Shown here: one piece after another, positions 1 to 7,242 of the stretch
How the letters are laid out: every line of letters begins with the position of its first letter
How positions within the stretch are numbered: the stretch's first letter is position 1
Assembly: GCA_028821815.1 (NCBI GenBank)
Contig: JAPKEY010000036.1
Location: 1-10,892 of the forward strand
Length of the DNA: 10,892 bases
Reading direction: 5' to 3'
Origin: Candidatus Poseidoniales archaeon
GTDB taxonomy: Archaea; Thermoplasmatota; Poseidoniia; Poseidoniales; Thalassarchaeaceae
Position numbers and translations under genes: made by a program
The notes under the pieces: generated by a model
The model's database searches: none
The model's input: only the letters and a program-made list of their open reading frames with translations
What the model was told of the DNA's origin: nothing

Positions 1-1
1 C

Positions 2-2137
2 CAAACTGTACTCGATGTCAATGTTCAACCCGGCGCCCCTCTCACCTTCGAATTAACAGTTTCACTATCCAATGTGACTGCGGATGAAACCCTTGAGATA
101 ACCCCTTTGCTGCAAGACCAATTTGGAAATGGGTGGATCCCCAACATACCCTTCACCAATTGGGTTGTACCTGATGGTGTTGGTATTTCCTTGCCGAACG
201 ATGGCACCCCTCCCGTTCTCACACCCGGTCCCGTTGGCACAATGACGGTATCCGTAGATTGGGATGAGTGGTCTGGTTCTATCTCATTTAATGTCACAAA
301 GGGTGTTGCAGTCGACATCATTATTCAACACGAATATCCTACTGTTTCATCTGATGATTTGATTGATCTCTGTACTCGTTATATCGACCAACGTGGCAAT
401 ACTTGGGGTGTCAATACAACTTGGTCGACATTTGGAGGTTTAGCCAATGACGCCCTGTCATCCTTCATGGGGGAGTGTGTTGTGTTCGATGCGGGATTGA
501 TTGGGGATTGGACCGTTGAAATTGATGATCAGAATGGTATGACTGACAGTTTGACACTAACCGTTGAGTCTGGAAGATTAGCCCAAATCACCCTCGGAAA
601 TCTGGCTACTGAGATGCATATTGGGGATTTTTATCTGTTGGAAGCAGCCGGTTTTGATGCGGCAGGAAACTCTGTAACGGTTGATGGTTGGAATTGGTCA
701 GTCACAGATGGCCCAAGTACTGATCCCATCGTCCCCGATGGGGATGGAATCACTTTCGTACCAGATCGTGTTGGTCAACACACAATCCAAGTTATGGCTG
801 CAGGACGTGTTCAAGCCATTGATGTCGAAGTTCATTCTGGTATACCAATCGCACTTGAGATTGAAATTATTAATGGATTTGTAGGTTCATCACCAATCAT
901 TGTCACCGGGTCATCACTTGAATTAATCCTCTATGGAATCGATGAAAATGGTAATCGTAACCCTGTCGATGTTCCCATTGAAGATTGGTTTATACTCAAT
1001 GATTTTGGGACTATTGAAAATGCCAGTGCTGGTGGTACTGGCCATTACATATACACCTCACATGGCATCGGTGATGTCAGTATCACCGTCTTTTTGGATC
1101 AAGCTCAGGGAGCCCTCATCGTACATGTATTGGAGGGCCCTCTCGATTATCTTGGGGTCATACTTCCTCCTGAAGGTGATCAAGGGACCTCGGTTCATTT
1201 CGAAATCTCAGGGTATGACACTTCTGGAAATCCCGTGGTAATCCATCAATGCTCAGCCATTATTACGACGGATGTTGGTGACGCAGAATGCGATGAAAAT
1301 GGCTGGAAACTAGATTTGGAAAAGCCGGGTGAACTGGTGGTCCATGCTCGAATTCAATCGTCAAGTGGTAGTTCTGCTGAAGGAAGTGATTTCATCACTA
1401 TACATTCGACTTGGTTTGGATGGGGTGACAATACACAGGTCATCATTGTGAGCAGTGTCCTAATTATCATCTTGATTTCAGCAATCCTAGTTACATTGTT
1501 TAAGCATCTTGGGTCTCGAATTGATGAGGAAATAGAGTTGATTCGTGAAGAAAATAGTGTAAATAAAGATGCAGATGATTTACCTCCGCCCCCACTTGAA
1601 CCGATTGATATCGGAGGCGTACTTCCACCACCTCCCCAGATTACAGCACCTATTCAACCTAAAATCCCCTTACCAGCCCCGGTGATTCAACCAGTTGTGA
1701 CCCAAACCCCTCCCCCACTCCAATCGGTTGTTCCTGAACCAATCCCATCAGCCCCCGTTGACCCATTCGCAGCCCTTCAACCAGTGGTTGAACCTGTACC
1801 TGAACAGCACATACCTATGGGAAATGTGGAGGAAGATTGGGCTACACCTGAACCTGAGGCTAAACCTGAACCTGAACCACAGGTGCTGGCTGACGATGAA
1901 TGGGGTGAAATGGCAGGTGATTGGGATGATGCAGGAGACTCACTCACTACTGTGGCTGCAACATTTGCACAAATTCAGCATGAGAACCGGCGTGGAGATG
2001 GTCCCCGGGATGTTGCGGAACAAACACTTCGACCCTTACCTGGTACTACCGCCGGTGAGGATGGTTGGTACTTTGATCGAGAAGGACGCCCCTCGCAATG
2101 GTATCACACCGGCGAGAATGGTTGGTCTCAGGAATAA
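2..2137 (+). CDS. Large surface protein with Ig-like repeats and C-terminal membrane anchor (5' end missing)
   Basis: The reading frame is open to the left edge, so the gene is cut at its 5' end; 711 codons are present. The GTG at 74 is internal to the open frame and is not needed as a start. Numbering from the first visible codon, a D-x-x-G-N type turn recurs near residues 40, 127, 217, 312 and 404, giving five beta-rich, Ig/Big-like units of about 87-95 residues. One hydrophobic segment (about 480-500) is followed by a charged stretch, a Pro-rich region (about 520-610), an acidic Glu/Pro region, and a Trp-rich end (about 686-711) of the W-Y-x-D-x-x-G...W...GW kind, loosely like DUF2510 motifs. 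The expected topology is extracellular repeats, one membrane span and a cytoplasmic tail. The function is unknown; adhesion or an envelope role is an inference. Proteins of this build are common in Marine Group II archaea. It converges on panB. Confidence 0.85.
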   Translation, partial: QTVLDVNVQPGAPLTFELTVSLSNVTADETLEITPLLQDQFGNGWIPNIPFTNWVVPDGVGISLPNDGTPPVLTPGPVGTMTVSVDWDEWSGSISFNVTKGVAVDIIIQHEYPTVSSDDLIDLCTRYIDQRGNTWGVNTTWSTFGGLANDALSSFMGECVVFDAGLIGDWTVEIDDQNGMTDSLTLTVESGRLAQITLGNLATEMHIGDFYLLEAAGFDAAGNSVTVDGWNWSVTDGPSTDPIVPDGDGITFVPDRVGQHTIQVMAAGRVQAIDVEVHSGIPIALEIEIINGFVGSSPIIVTGSSLELILYGIDENGNRNPVDVPIEDWFILNDFGTIENASAGGTGHYIYTSHGIGDVSITVFLDQAQGALIVHVLEGPLDYLGVILPPEGDQGTSVHFEISGYDTSGNPVVIHQCSAIITTDVGDAECDENGWKLDLEKPGELVVHARIQSSSGSSAEGSDFITIHSTWFGWGDNTQVIIVSSVLIIILISAILVTLFKHLGSRIDEEIELIREENSVNKDADDLPPPPLEPIDIGGVLPPPPQITAPIQPKIPLPAPVIQPVVTQTPPPLQSVVPEPIPSAPVDPFAALQPVVEPVPEQHIPMGNVEEDWATPEPEAKPEPEPQVLADDEWGEMAGDWDDAGDSLTTVAATFAQIQHENRRGDGPRDVAEQTLRPLPGTTAGEDGWYFDREGRPSQWYHTGENGWSQE
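107..1240 (+). repeat. Five degenerate Ig-like domain repeats within the surface protein
   Basis: A conserved turn with the pattern D-(2 residues)-G-N is seen as DQFGN, DQRGN, DAAGN, DENGN and DTSGN, each followed by a short hydrophobic strand. The spacing is 87, 90, 95 and 92 residues. The repeats are seen only at protein level; the DNA has diverged, so they are old duplications rather than a recent tandem array. Domain edges are approximate. Confidence 0.6.
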
Positions 2138-2946
2138 CGTTCCTCGTCATTGGGGAAATCTTGGCTTCGAACATCGGTGATGTATTCTTCTACCGCTTTG
2201 GTCATCTCGTCGTAGAGGTTCAGATATCGGCGCAAGAAGCGCGGATTAAACTCGTGAGTGAGTCCAATCAAATCGTGAATCACCAATACCTGTCCATCCA
2301 CATCAGATCCTGCACCGATGCCGATTGTCGGAATGTTGACCGCGGCTGTAACCTTGGTCGCTAAGTCGGCTGGAATTTTCTCTAGGACGATGGCGAAACA
2401 ACCAGCCGCTTCGAGGAGTTTGGCATCTTCAATCAACTTGGTCGCTTCCTCTTCCTCGCGTGCGCGGACAGAATATGTGCCAAATTTGTAGATGGATTGA
2501 GGGGTGAGGCCGAGATGCCCCATGACTGGAATACCTGCTGTTAGAATGCGCTCGATAGATTCCACTACCTCAGCGCCCCCTTCCAGTTTGACAGCATGAG
2601 AACCACTCTCTTTCATGATTCGGATTGCACTGTTCAAAGCCCGTCGAGAATCGCCTTGGTAACTGCCGAATGGCATGTCACAAACGATAAGTGCACGATT
2701 CACGCCTTTGACAACACATTGGGCGTGGTAGATCATCTGGTCGAGTGTGATGGGCACGGTGGTGTCGTTGCCCGCCATCACATTGGATGCCGAATCACCG
2801 ACTAGAATAGCATCGATTCCAGCGGCATCTAGAATACGTGCCATCGAGAAATCGTAAGCAGTCAGCATGGTGATTTTTTCACCTGCGTTCTTCATCTCCT
2901 GTAAGGTATTCGTGGTAATTTTCATCGCTTTGCCTGCAATCGACAT
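2128..2946 (-). CDS. panB: 3-methyl-2-oxobutanoate hydroxymethyltransferase (PanB)
   Basis: PanB transfers a hydroxymethyl group from 5,10-methylene-tetrahydrofolate (or an archaeal tetrahydropterin) to 2-oxoisovalerate, making ketopantoate, the first committed step to pantothenate and CoA. The 272-residue product covers the full family length. Mg-binding and catalytic positions are visible: D51 in VGDS, D90 in CDMPF, K120/E122 in KLEGG, and E189 in VLEKIP (equivalents of E. coli D45, D84, K112/E114 and E181). The ATG at 2946 is chosen because GGAGG lies 6 nt upstream; an in-frame ATG at 2976 has a purine run directly abutting it and would add ten residues with no family match. VGDSASNVMAG, LDQMIYHA and GHLGLTPQSIYKFGTY strongly recall Bacteroidota PanB, which hints at transfer. 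It lies 62 bp after the permease and ends 10 bp inside the convergent surface-protein gene. Confidence 0.95.
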   Translation of the reverse strand: MSIAGKAMKITTNTLQEMKNAGEKITMLTAYDFSMARILDAAGIDAILVGDSASNVMAGNDTTVPITLDQMIYHAQCVVKGVNRALIVCDMPFGSYQGDSRRALNSAIRIMKESGSHAVKLEGGAEVVESIERILTAGIPVMGHLGLTPQSIYKFGTYSVRAREEEEATKLIEDAKLLEAAGCFAIVLEKIPADLATKVTAAVNIPTIGIGAGSDVDGQVLVIHDLIGLTHEFNPRFLRRYLNLYDEMTKAVEEYITDVRSQDFPNDEERYS

Positions 2947-2951
2947 CGTGA

Positions 2952-2957
2952 CCCTCC
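2952..2957 (-). promoter_or_regulatory. Shine-Dalgarno site of panB
   Basis: On the minus strand GGAGGG precedes the ATG at 2946 with about 5-6 bases of spacing. It decides between this start and the upstream in-frame ATG at 2976. Confidence 0.6.
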
Positions 2958-2978
2958 GAGATTGCGAGAAGCGCATCT

Positions 2979-2989
2979 CCCTTCAAGGG
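2979..2989. repeat. 11-bp palindrome in permease-panB gap
   Basis: CCCTT-C-AAGGG is a perfect 5-bp inverted repeat with one central base, placed 33 bp upstream of the panB ATG. It is too short to be called a terminator; it may be chance or a small regulator site. Confidence 0.2.
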
Positions 2990-3008
2990 CTCGGCGGTCA
3001 AAACAGAC

Positions 3009-4667
3009 CTATTCCTGCTCATCAAAGCTATCTTCTATGCCCTGTAGGAATTCATCGACATCAATGATCCCATTACCATTGATGTCAATTTCATGGAACA
3101 TATTTCGAACGTGGAATGCATCATAATGTGGTGCAAGTATTCTCATAGCATTCACAAATTCACCTTCTGTTAAATGGTCTGGGTGTGATTTGTCTGCGGC
3201 GGTATGGAACACTAACCACCGTTTCTCGCGGTCATGTTGGTCTGTATTCGTGAATTCAGTTCTTACAGTCCTCCAAGGTGTGAGTTTAGGATGCGCGCGT
3301 GATTTACCGTATGAATAGTAGGTCACCAATCCAATCGCACAACAGACCGCAGCGCCTATGATTGCTTTTTCACCCATCAAATAGACCAATGTCGAACCCC
3401 CGATAATACCCATTATTTGGAAGAATGGAAATAGGGGGGATTTCCATTCAGGATTATACCAATAATGTGTAGTAGCAGCTCTTCTGAGTACAATCACTGC
3501 TGCATTGATAATAATGAAAATCATGATTTGAAATCCAGAAGCCAATTTTGCAACATCGTGCACAGGTAGGACCAGAATCGATACAGCCATTGCTAGACCT
3601 GTTCCGAAAATGGCCAAATGTGGTGTCTCATATTTCGGATGAACATTCTCAAGAGGTTCAGGCAATAGGTTGTCTCTTGCCATCGCGAAAGGATATCGCG
3701 ATGCTGCCATGATACCTGCGAGTGCCATCGAAGTCATCGTAATGACAGCCAAGACTGCAGCAATAATACCCACAACCTTTCCACCAACTGCATTTGCAAA
3801 CACGTAGATGGGATCCTCTCTAGCCCCGCCGCTTGTCGTTTCATAACTTACAGGGTCTACTGCAGCCATCATAATGTAGGCAATTCCTGCATAAAGAAGT
3901 GTACTGATGAGTAGAGAGATGAGAATTCCCGAGGGTATATTCTTGCTTGGTTGTTTGATCTCTTCGGCAATTGCTGCAATCTTTGTAACTCCAGAATAGG
4001 AGACAAAGACAAGTGCTGCCGTGCCTGCAACCGATTCCCATCCACCAGGATATGCATCTTTTCCTATTGGGCGATTCCAATCCATCTCCATAGTCAAGAG
4101 TGCCCAAATGCTAATGATGACAAGGAATCCAACCGCCGCCGTAACAATAGGTGCCTGAATCTTCTTGATTTTTTTGACTCCCATTATGTTGATGCCGACA
4201 ATCACCACTAGAAGAATTAAAGCCGCGATTTCAACATCGATTGGGATTCCAAACAAGTCTTCAAACACCCACAGATAGGCCTTGAATCCAATCAATGCAA
4301 ACGCTGCTTTGAGAAGGAATGTAGCCCACAAACCCAATCCCGAGATGGTGCCGAGTAAGGGCCCATACGTCCGCTCAATGAAGACATATGAGCCACCTGA
4401 TGTAGGCATGGCTGTAGCCAATTCTGATTTTGAGATTGCACCAGGAAGCACGACCAAAGCAGCCACGACATAGGCCAGCCAGATTCCGGGGCCCCCCATG
4501 TCGAGCATTGCCAAAGCCGGCAAGACAAACAGTCCTGAACCCAACATCGCCGAGAGAGATATGATGACGACAGAGACAACACCTAGGTTCCGTTCTAGAG
4601 TATTGCTGACCAACTCAATCGGCCTGTACACAAAGTCAATCAGCATGGATGGTTTGATTGGTTGCAT
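3009..4667 (-). CDS. APC-superfamily amino-acid permease with C-terminal EF-hand domain
   Basis: This is a predicted secondary transporter of amino acids, amines or related compounds in the cytoplasmic membrane. The 552-residue protein begins with the APC hallmark first helix, whose unwound part is the G-S-G-L motif, followed by the GG-P-x-W-x-A-Y loop. About twelve hydrophobic helices run to about residue 455. A soluble tail of about 95 residues follows, carrying a degenerate helix-loop-helix and then a canonical EF-hand loop (residues 528-539, DINGNGIIDVDE, with ligand positions D1, N3, N5, D9 and E12). This suggests calcium-responsive control or stability. The ATG at 4667 is chosen over the TTG at 4670; no clear ribosome site precedes it, which would suit a short or absent leader. 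It lies 53 bp downstream of the dioxygenase-deaminase gene. Substrate specificity cannot be read from the sequence; import of an aromatic amino compound is an inference from context. Confidence 0.85.
   Translation of the reverse strand: MQPIKPSMLIDFVYRPIELVSNTLERNLGVVSVVIISLSAMLGSGLFVLPALAMLDMGGPGIWLAYVVAALVVLPGAISKSELATAMPTSGGSYVFIERTYGPLLGTISGLGLWATFLLKAAFALIGFKAYLWVFEDLFGIPIDVEIAALILLVVIVGINIMGVKKIKKIQAPIVTAAVGFLVIISIWALLTMEMDWNRPIGKDAYPGGWESVAGTAALVFVSYSGVTKIAAIAEEIKQPSKNIPSGILISLLISTLLYAGIAYIMMAAVDPVSYETTSGGAREDPIYVFANAVGGKVVGIIAAVLAVITMTSMALAGIMAASRYPFAMARDNLLPEPLENVHPKYETPHLAIFGTGLAMAVSILVLPVHDVAKLASGFQIMIFIIINAAVIVLRRAATTHYWYNPEWKSPLFPFFQIMGIIGGSTLVYLMGEKAIIGAAVCCAIGLVTYYSYGKSRAHPKLTPWRTVRTEFTNTDQHDREKRWLVFHTAADKSHPDHLTEGEFVNAMRILAPHYDAFHVRNMFHEIDINGNGIIDVDEFLQGIEDSFDEQE
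3051..3086 (-). other. EF-hand calcium-binding loop coded in the permease tail
   Basis: The 12-residue loop DINGNGIIDVDE fits the EF-hand consensus: acidic or Asn at positions 1, 3, 5 and 9, Gly at 6, Ile at 8, and Glu at 12. A weaker partner hand (DKSHPDHLTEGEF) lies about 36 residues earlier and lacks most ligands, so only one functional site is predicted. Confidence 0.8.
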
Positions 4668-4693
4668 CAATAGTTCGGCTTTGAGTCAAGCAT

Positions 4694-4710
4694 AAGATAC
4701 TACGTATCTT
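4694..4710. promoter_or_regulatory. Perfect inverted repeat upstream of the permease (candidate operator)
   Basis: AAGATAC-TAC-GTATCTT is a perfect 7-bp inverted repeat with a 3-bp centre. It is located 27-43 bp upstream of the permease ATG and 11 bp past the stop codon of the dioxygenase-deaminase gene. That is where a TATA/BRE element would sit for a gene with a very short leader, and a TTATG-like AT-rich stretch overlaps its permease-proximal edge. The stem is AT-rich and has no trailing T-run on the minus strand, so it looks more like a protein-binding palindrome than a terminator. Confidence 0.4.
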
Positions 4711-4720
4711 AATCGTTTAA

Positions 4721-6304
4721 CTAGGGTGCTTTAGCGATTACCTTCATTTCCACGGCAATGGGTGTGGGTAGTGCTTGGATCGCCAATGTGGTCCGAGTGG
4801 CCTGAATTTCTTCGAAATGTTTGGCATAGACCTTGTTGTATCCCTTGAAATCCCGTTTCATGTCAACCAAAAACGTCGTGATATCAATGATATCATCCAA
4901 TTCCGCATCACAGGCTTCCATGATAATTCGAATATTTTCGATACAGGCTTCTGTTTGCGCCTCAATATCGTAATCCAAAGGATTCCCCTTGTCATCTTCA
5001 ATCGGTCCACCCGGGATGGTGTTGTCTGTCGGATTACGGGGACCAACTCCAGAAATGAACAGTAATTTACCCACCCGTCGAGCATGAGGGTATGCCCCAA
5101 CTGCCTTTGGTGCATTTTCAGCAATAATCGCTCCATCCTTGTTCAGCATTTTACTGACTTTTTTCCGAGCAACGATTCCACCGGCAAGACCCCCCACTGG
5201 TCCAGCGATTACGGTACCAGCAGCAACCCCCAGTGCACCACTTGCATGAGAGACTACAGTAGATCCATATTCGTCATACAAATCTTCAGCGTATTCGAGA
5301 GGATTTTTCCAATCCCAATCTTCTTCTGTTGGCCTTTCGGCTTCATCTAAAGGGCCGTCCACGCCCCCGGATGCCTGCATATCTCCGGTGCCAGTGGTGA
5401 GGACATTTCGGTCACCACGATAGATTTCAACATCGTCTTCGTCGAATTCTTTGTCACCCACTGAACCCTTGGATGGTGTGAGTTGAATGACCGCTCCACC
5501 ACTACCATGAAGCGCAGCATAAGCCAAGACTTCGCCATCGTAGTTGTTGTGTTGACCCATGGTTGCCGCCATCCACCAAGCTGGCTTGTAGGCGACTACT
5601 TTCTGCACACGAATTTGTCCGTGAATGTCACGACTCAATTGACTGAGGTCCTCCAATCTTCCTTTCTCAAAGAACTCGAGAATTTTCCGATTCCATTCCT
5701 CATCTTTTGCCGAGTGAATCCGATCATTTTCAGGTTCTACATGTTTGGTAAACATGCGATTAGAAAGGCTTGATACTGCGACAATGACAGCTTTCTTTCC
5801 TTGGGCTTTCAGCGCATCTCTTGCCGCCTTGCCAAGAACGATGGTTTCTGCACGGTTCGCATACATATTGCTCGAAACGATGCAGGCGGGAATTCGATTG
5901 TCGGGGTTGAGTAGACTCAATGCCACAACAGAACCTGTGTCGATGGGAAATCCATGATAAGAAACTGTACGCGAGTGTAATCCCCTAGATTCTGCTGCAT
6001 CTCTGTAGGCGTTTCCAAACTCAGTATCCATTTTGAATTTGTATGGCATTGAACCTAGGAAGTGGAAATCATCGTCGACGTGGACCCATTCCGGTTCGGG
6101 TTGCACTTGGAATTGATGCCCGACAATGCTAGGCCATGTGGTCGAGTAGACGATGATTACATCGGCATCACTCTCTTCAATTCGCCTCCGACACTCATCA
6201 TATGCAGCACGAAGTTCACCCCAACCCTTGTTTTGGTCGGGGGCGAGAAGTGGATGGGGGTGGGGTGGAACGTATAGTCCGAATAGCACTGGGTCATCGC
6301 TCAC
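4721..6304 (-). CDS. Aminophenol-dioxygenase-like alpha subunit fused to 2-aminomuconate-deaminase-like RidA domain
   Basis: This 527-residue protein has two parts. Residues 1-280 are a LigB-type (class III extradiol) domain most like AmnA, the alpha subunit of 2-aminophenol 1,6-dioxygenase: V-Y-S-T-x-W near 52-57, HVDDDFHFLG, HGFPIDTG and HGSGGAVIQ. Residues 396-527 are a RidA/YjgF domain resembling AmnD: AYPHARRVGKLLFISG, N-I-R near 457-459, ITTFLVDM, and the family Arg (R504, in TRTT) with E519 fifteen residues later, as in E. coli RidA R105/E120. The linker (281-395) is acidic, then Gly/Ala-rich (about 355-378). The LigB half lacks metal and acid-base residues at three of four positions, as expected of a structural alpha subunit. 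The start is GTG at 6304, overlapping the beta stop as GTGA, with GGGAG 8 nt upstream. The fusion joins steps 1 and 3 of a known pathway. Substrate identity is inferred. Confidence 0.85.
   Translation of the reverse strand: MSDDPVLFGLYVPPHPHPLLAPDQNKGWGELRAAYDECRRRIEESDADVIIVYSTTWPSIVGHQFQVQPEPEWVHVDDDFHFLGSMPYKFKMDTEFGNAYRDAAESRGLHSRTVSYHGFPIDTGSVVALSLLNPDNRIPACIVSSNMYANRAETIVLGKAARDALKAQGKKAVIVAVSSLSNRMFTKHVEPENDRIHSAKDEEWNRKILEFFEKGRLEDLSQLSRDIHGQIRVQKVVAYKPAWWMAATMGQHNNYDGEVLAYAALHGSGGAVIQLTPSKGSVGDKEFDEDDVEIYRGDRNVLTTGTGDMQASGGVDGPLDEAERPTEEDWDWKNPLEYAEDLYDEYGSTVVSHASGALGVAAGTVIAGPVGGLAGGIVARKKVSKMLNKDGAIIAENAPKAVGAYPHARRVGKLLFISGVGPRNPTDNTIPGGPIEDDKGNPLDYDIEAQTEACIENIRIIMEACDAELDDIIDITTFLVDMKRDFKGYNKVYAKHFEEIQATRTTLAIQALPTPIAVEMKVIAKAP
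6301..6304 (-). promoter_or_regulatory. GTGA stop/start overlap coupling beta to alpha-RidA
   Basis: The beta-subunit TGA (6303-6301) and the GTG start of the fusion (6304-6302) share bases. A GGGAG motif lies 8 nt upstream, inside the beta gene. Such overlaps favour re-initiation and a fixed subunit ratio. Confidence 0.7.
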
Positions 6305-7209
6305 AGAACCATCTCCCGTGTTTCTTCATCAGGATCCCAGCAGGCGACGACATTGCCGGTGCCGATAACTGATTGATAGCCATAAATTTCAGCAGGATAA
6401 TTCGGCATTCCCATCGCAGCCATCATCCAAGTGAGTCCCCCTCCTTCGGTTTCAGCCATCGTTTGTTCCGTAAATTCAGGCATTAAATCGATAAATTCTT
6501 GCATTTTTCCTTCTCGCATGAGATCGATTACCTTCATGTCCCAAACGTATTGGCTGTGATTGTAGATATGTTCACGACTCATGTCCTCTGGGAGCGGTGC
6601 TTCGGTCGTGAAATGACGGTGTGAGAGGCTGTGGCTGGCAATCAAAACGACACGTTTACCACTTTCTTCAATCGCCTTGCGACAAGCGTCACCCAGAGCT
6701 TGGGCTTGCTCATTCATGACTTCGACTGAATAGTAGTGCCGATTTCGATTGCTGCTCACTGTGACGATTGGTTTGTCCCAATCTGGATTCAATAGGTGAC
6801 AAGATGTGATGGTGCCATAATCAACACGGAAATCTGGATTGCGCATCATTTTTGTAATGATGCCTGCTTCTCCAGCAATCTCACACATCTTCTCTGACAA
6901 CTCGACATCAACTTTGAGATTGTAGTGATAGCGGAATAGGTTCGGGAAGATTGGGTCTACTGAGAGTGATTTGAATGAATCACATCCAAGGAAATGAGTG
7001 CCAATGTAGGTCTGCCAATGTGGGGTCAGGATGACGATTGCATCATATTCGATTGTCTTCAGTTTACGCGCTAATCTTGCGTACCCCCAGCGTAGTGTCT
7101 CCCAACCACCTTCGCTGGTAGGCTCGTTCTCATCTGGGTTATCTGCATAGACCAGATGAGGGGGGTGCGGAGCAAGGCAGCCGAGAACGATTTCCCCCTT
7201 TATCATCAT
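6301..7209 (-). CDS. Class III (LigB-type) extradiol dioxygenase catalytic subunit, 2-aminophenol 1,6-dioxygenase beta-like
   Basis: Class III extradiol dioxygenases open catechol-like or aminophenol-like rings with O2 and Fe(II) in the cytoplasm. The product is 302 residues, about the usual length for AmnB. All expected site residues are visible: H15 (in APHPPH), H64 (TPHW), H197 (SHSLSH) and E253 (AETEGGG). They sit at exactly +2 from the residues reported for the Comamonas AmnB/CnbCb enzyme (H13, H62, H195, E251); Y131 also matches the reported Y129. It should pair with the alpha domain made by the next, overlapping gene. The start is one of two adjacent ATGs (7209 or 7206), with GGAAGG just upstream; 7206 gives the better spacing (4 nt) and an in-frame TTG at 7218 is unlikely. 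Homoprotocatechuate or other catechol substrates cannot be ruled out, but the neighbouring deaminase and AmnC-like dehydrogenase favour an aminophenolic ring. Confidence 0.88.
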   Translation of the reverse strand: MMIKGEIVLGCLAPHPPHLVYADNPDENEPTSEGGWETLRWGYARLARKLKTIEYDAIVILTPHWQTYIGTHFLGCDSFKSLSVDPIFPNLFRYHYNLKVDVELSEKMCEIAGEAGIITKMMRNPDFRVDYGTITSCHLLNPDWDKPIVTVSSNRNRHYYSVEVMNEQAQALGDACRKAIEESGKRVVLIASHSLSHRHFTTEAPLPEDMSREHIYNHSQYVWDMKVIDLMREGKMQEFIDLMPEFTEQTMAETEGGGLTWMMAAMGMPNYPAEIYGYQSVIGTGNVVACWDPDEETREMVL

Positions 7210-7211
7210 GC

Positions 7212-7224
7212 CTTCCAAAGGAAG
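7212..7224. promoter_or_regulatory. Short inverted repeat over the beta-subunit ribosome site
   Basis: CTTCC-AAA-GGAAG is a perfect 5-bp inverted repeat with a 3-nt loop. On the minus strand its second arm contains most of the GGAAGG ribosome site for the ATG at 7209/7206. In mRNA it could partly mask the site; the stem is short, so the effect would be weak. Confidence 0.3.
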
Positions 7225-7242
7225 ACGGCATTTGAAACAATG

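Noticed and set aside
74..2137. GTG at 74 as the start of the surface protein
   Set aside because: The same frame is open to position 2 and codes for a continuing Ig-like strand, so the gene begins upstream of the window.
1728..2364. Plus-strand open frames overlapping the end of the surface gene and panB
   Set aside because: They are low-complexity or antisense to well-supported proteins.
2947..2976. ATG at 2976 as the panB start
   Set aside because: The purine run directly abuts this ATG, the extra ten residues match no PanB, and a good GGAGG precedes the ATG at 2946.
3841..4582. Several overlapping open frames on both strands inside the permease gene
   Set aside because: They are out-of-frame shadows with biased composition and no recognisable domains or ribosome sites.
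4694..4710. The palindrome as an intrinsic terminator
   Set aside because: It is AT-rich and lacks a T-run on the transcribed side.
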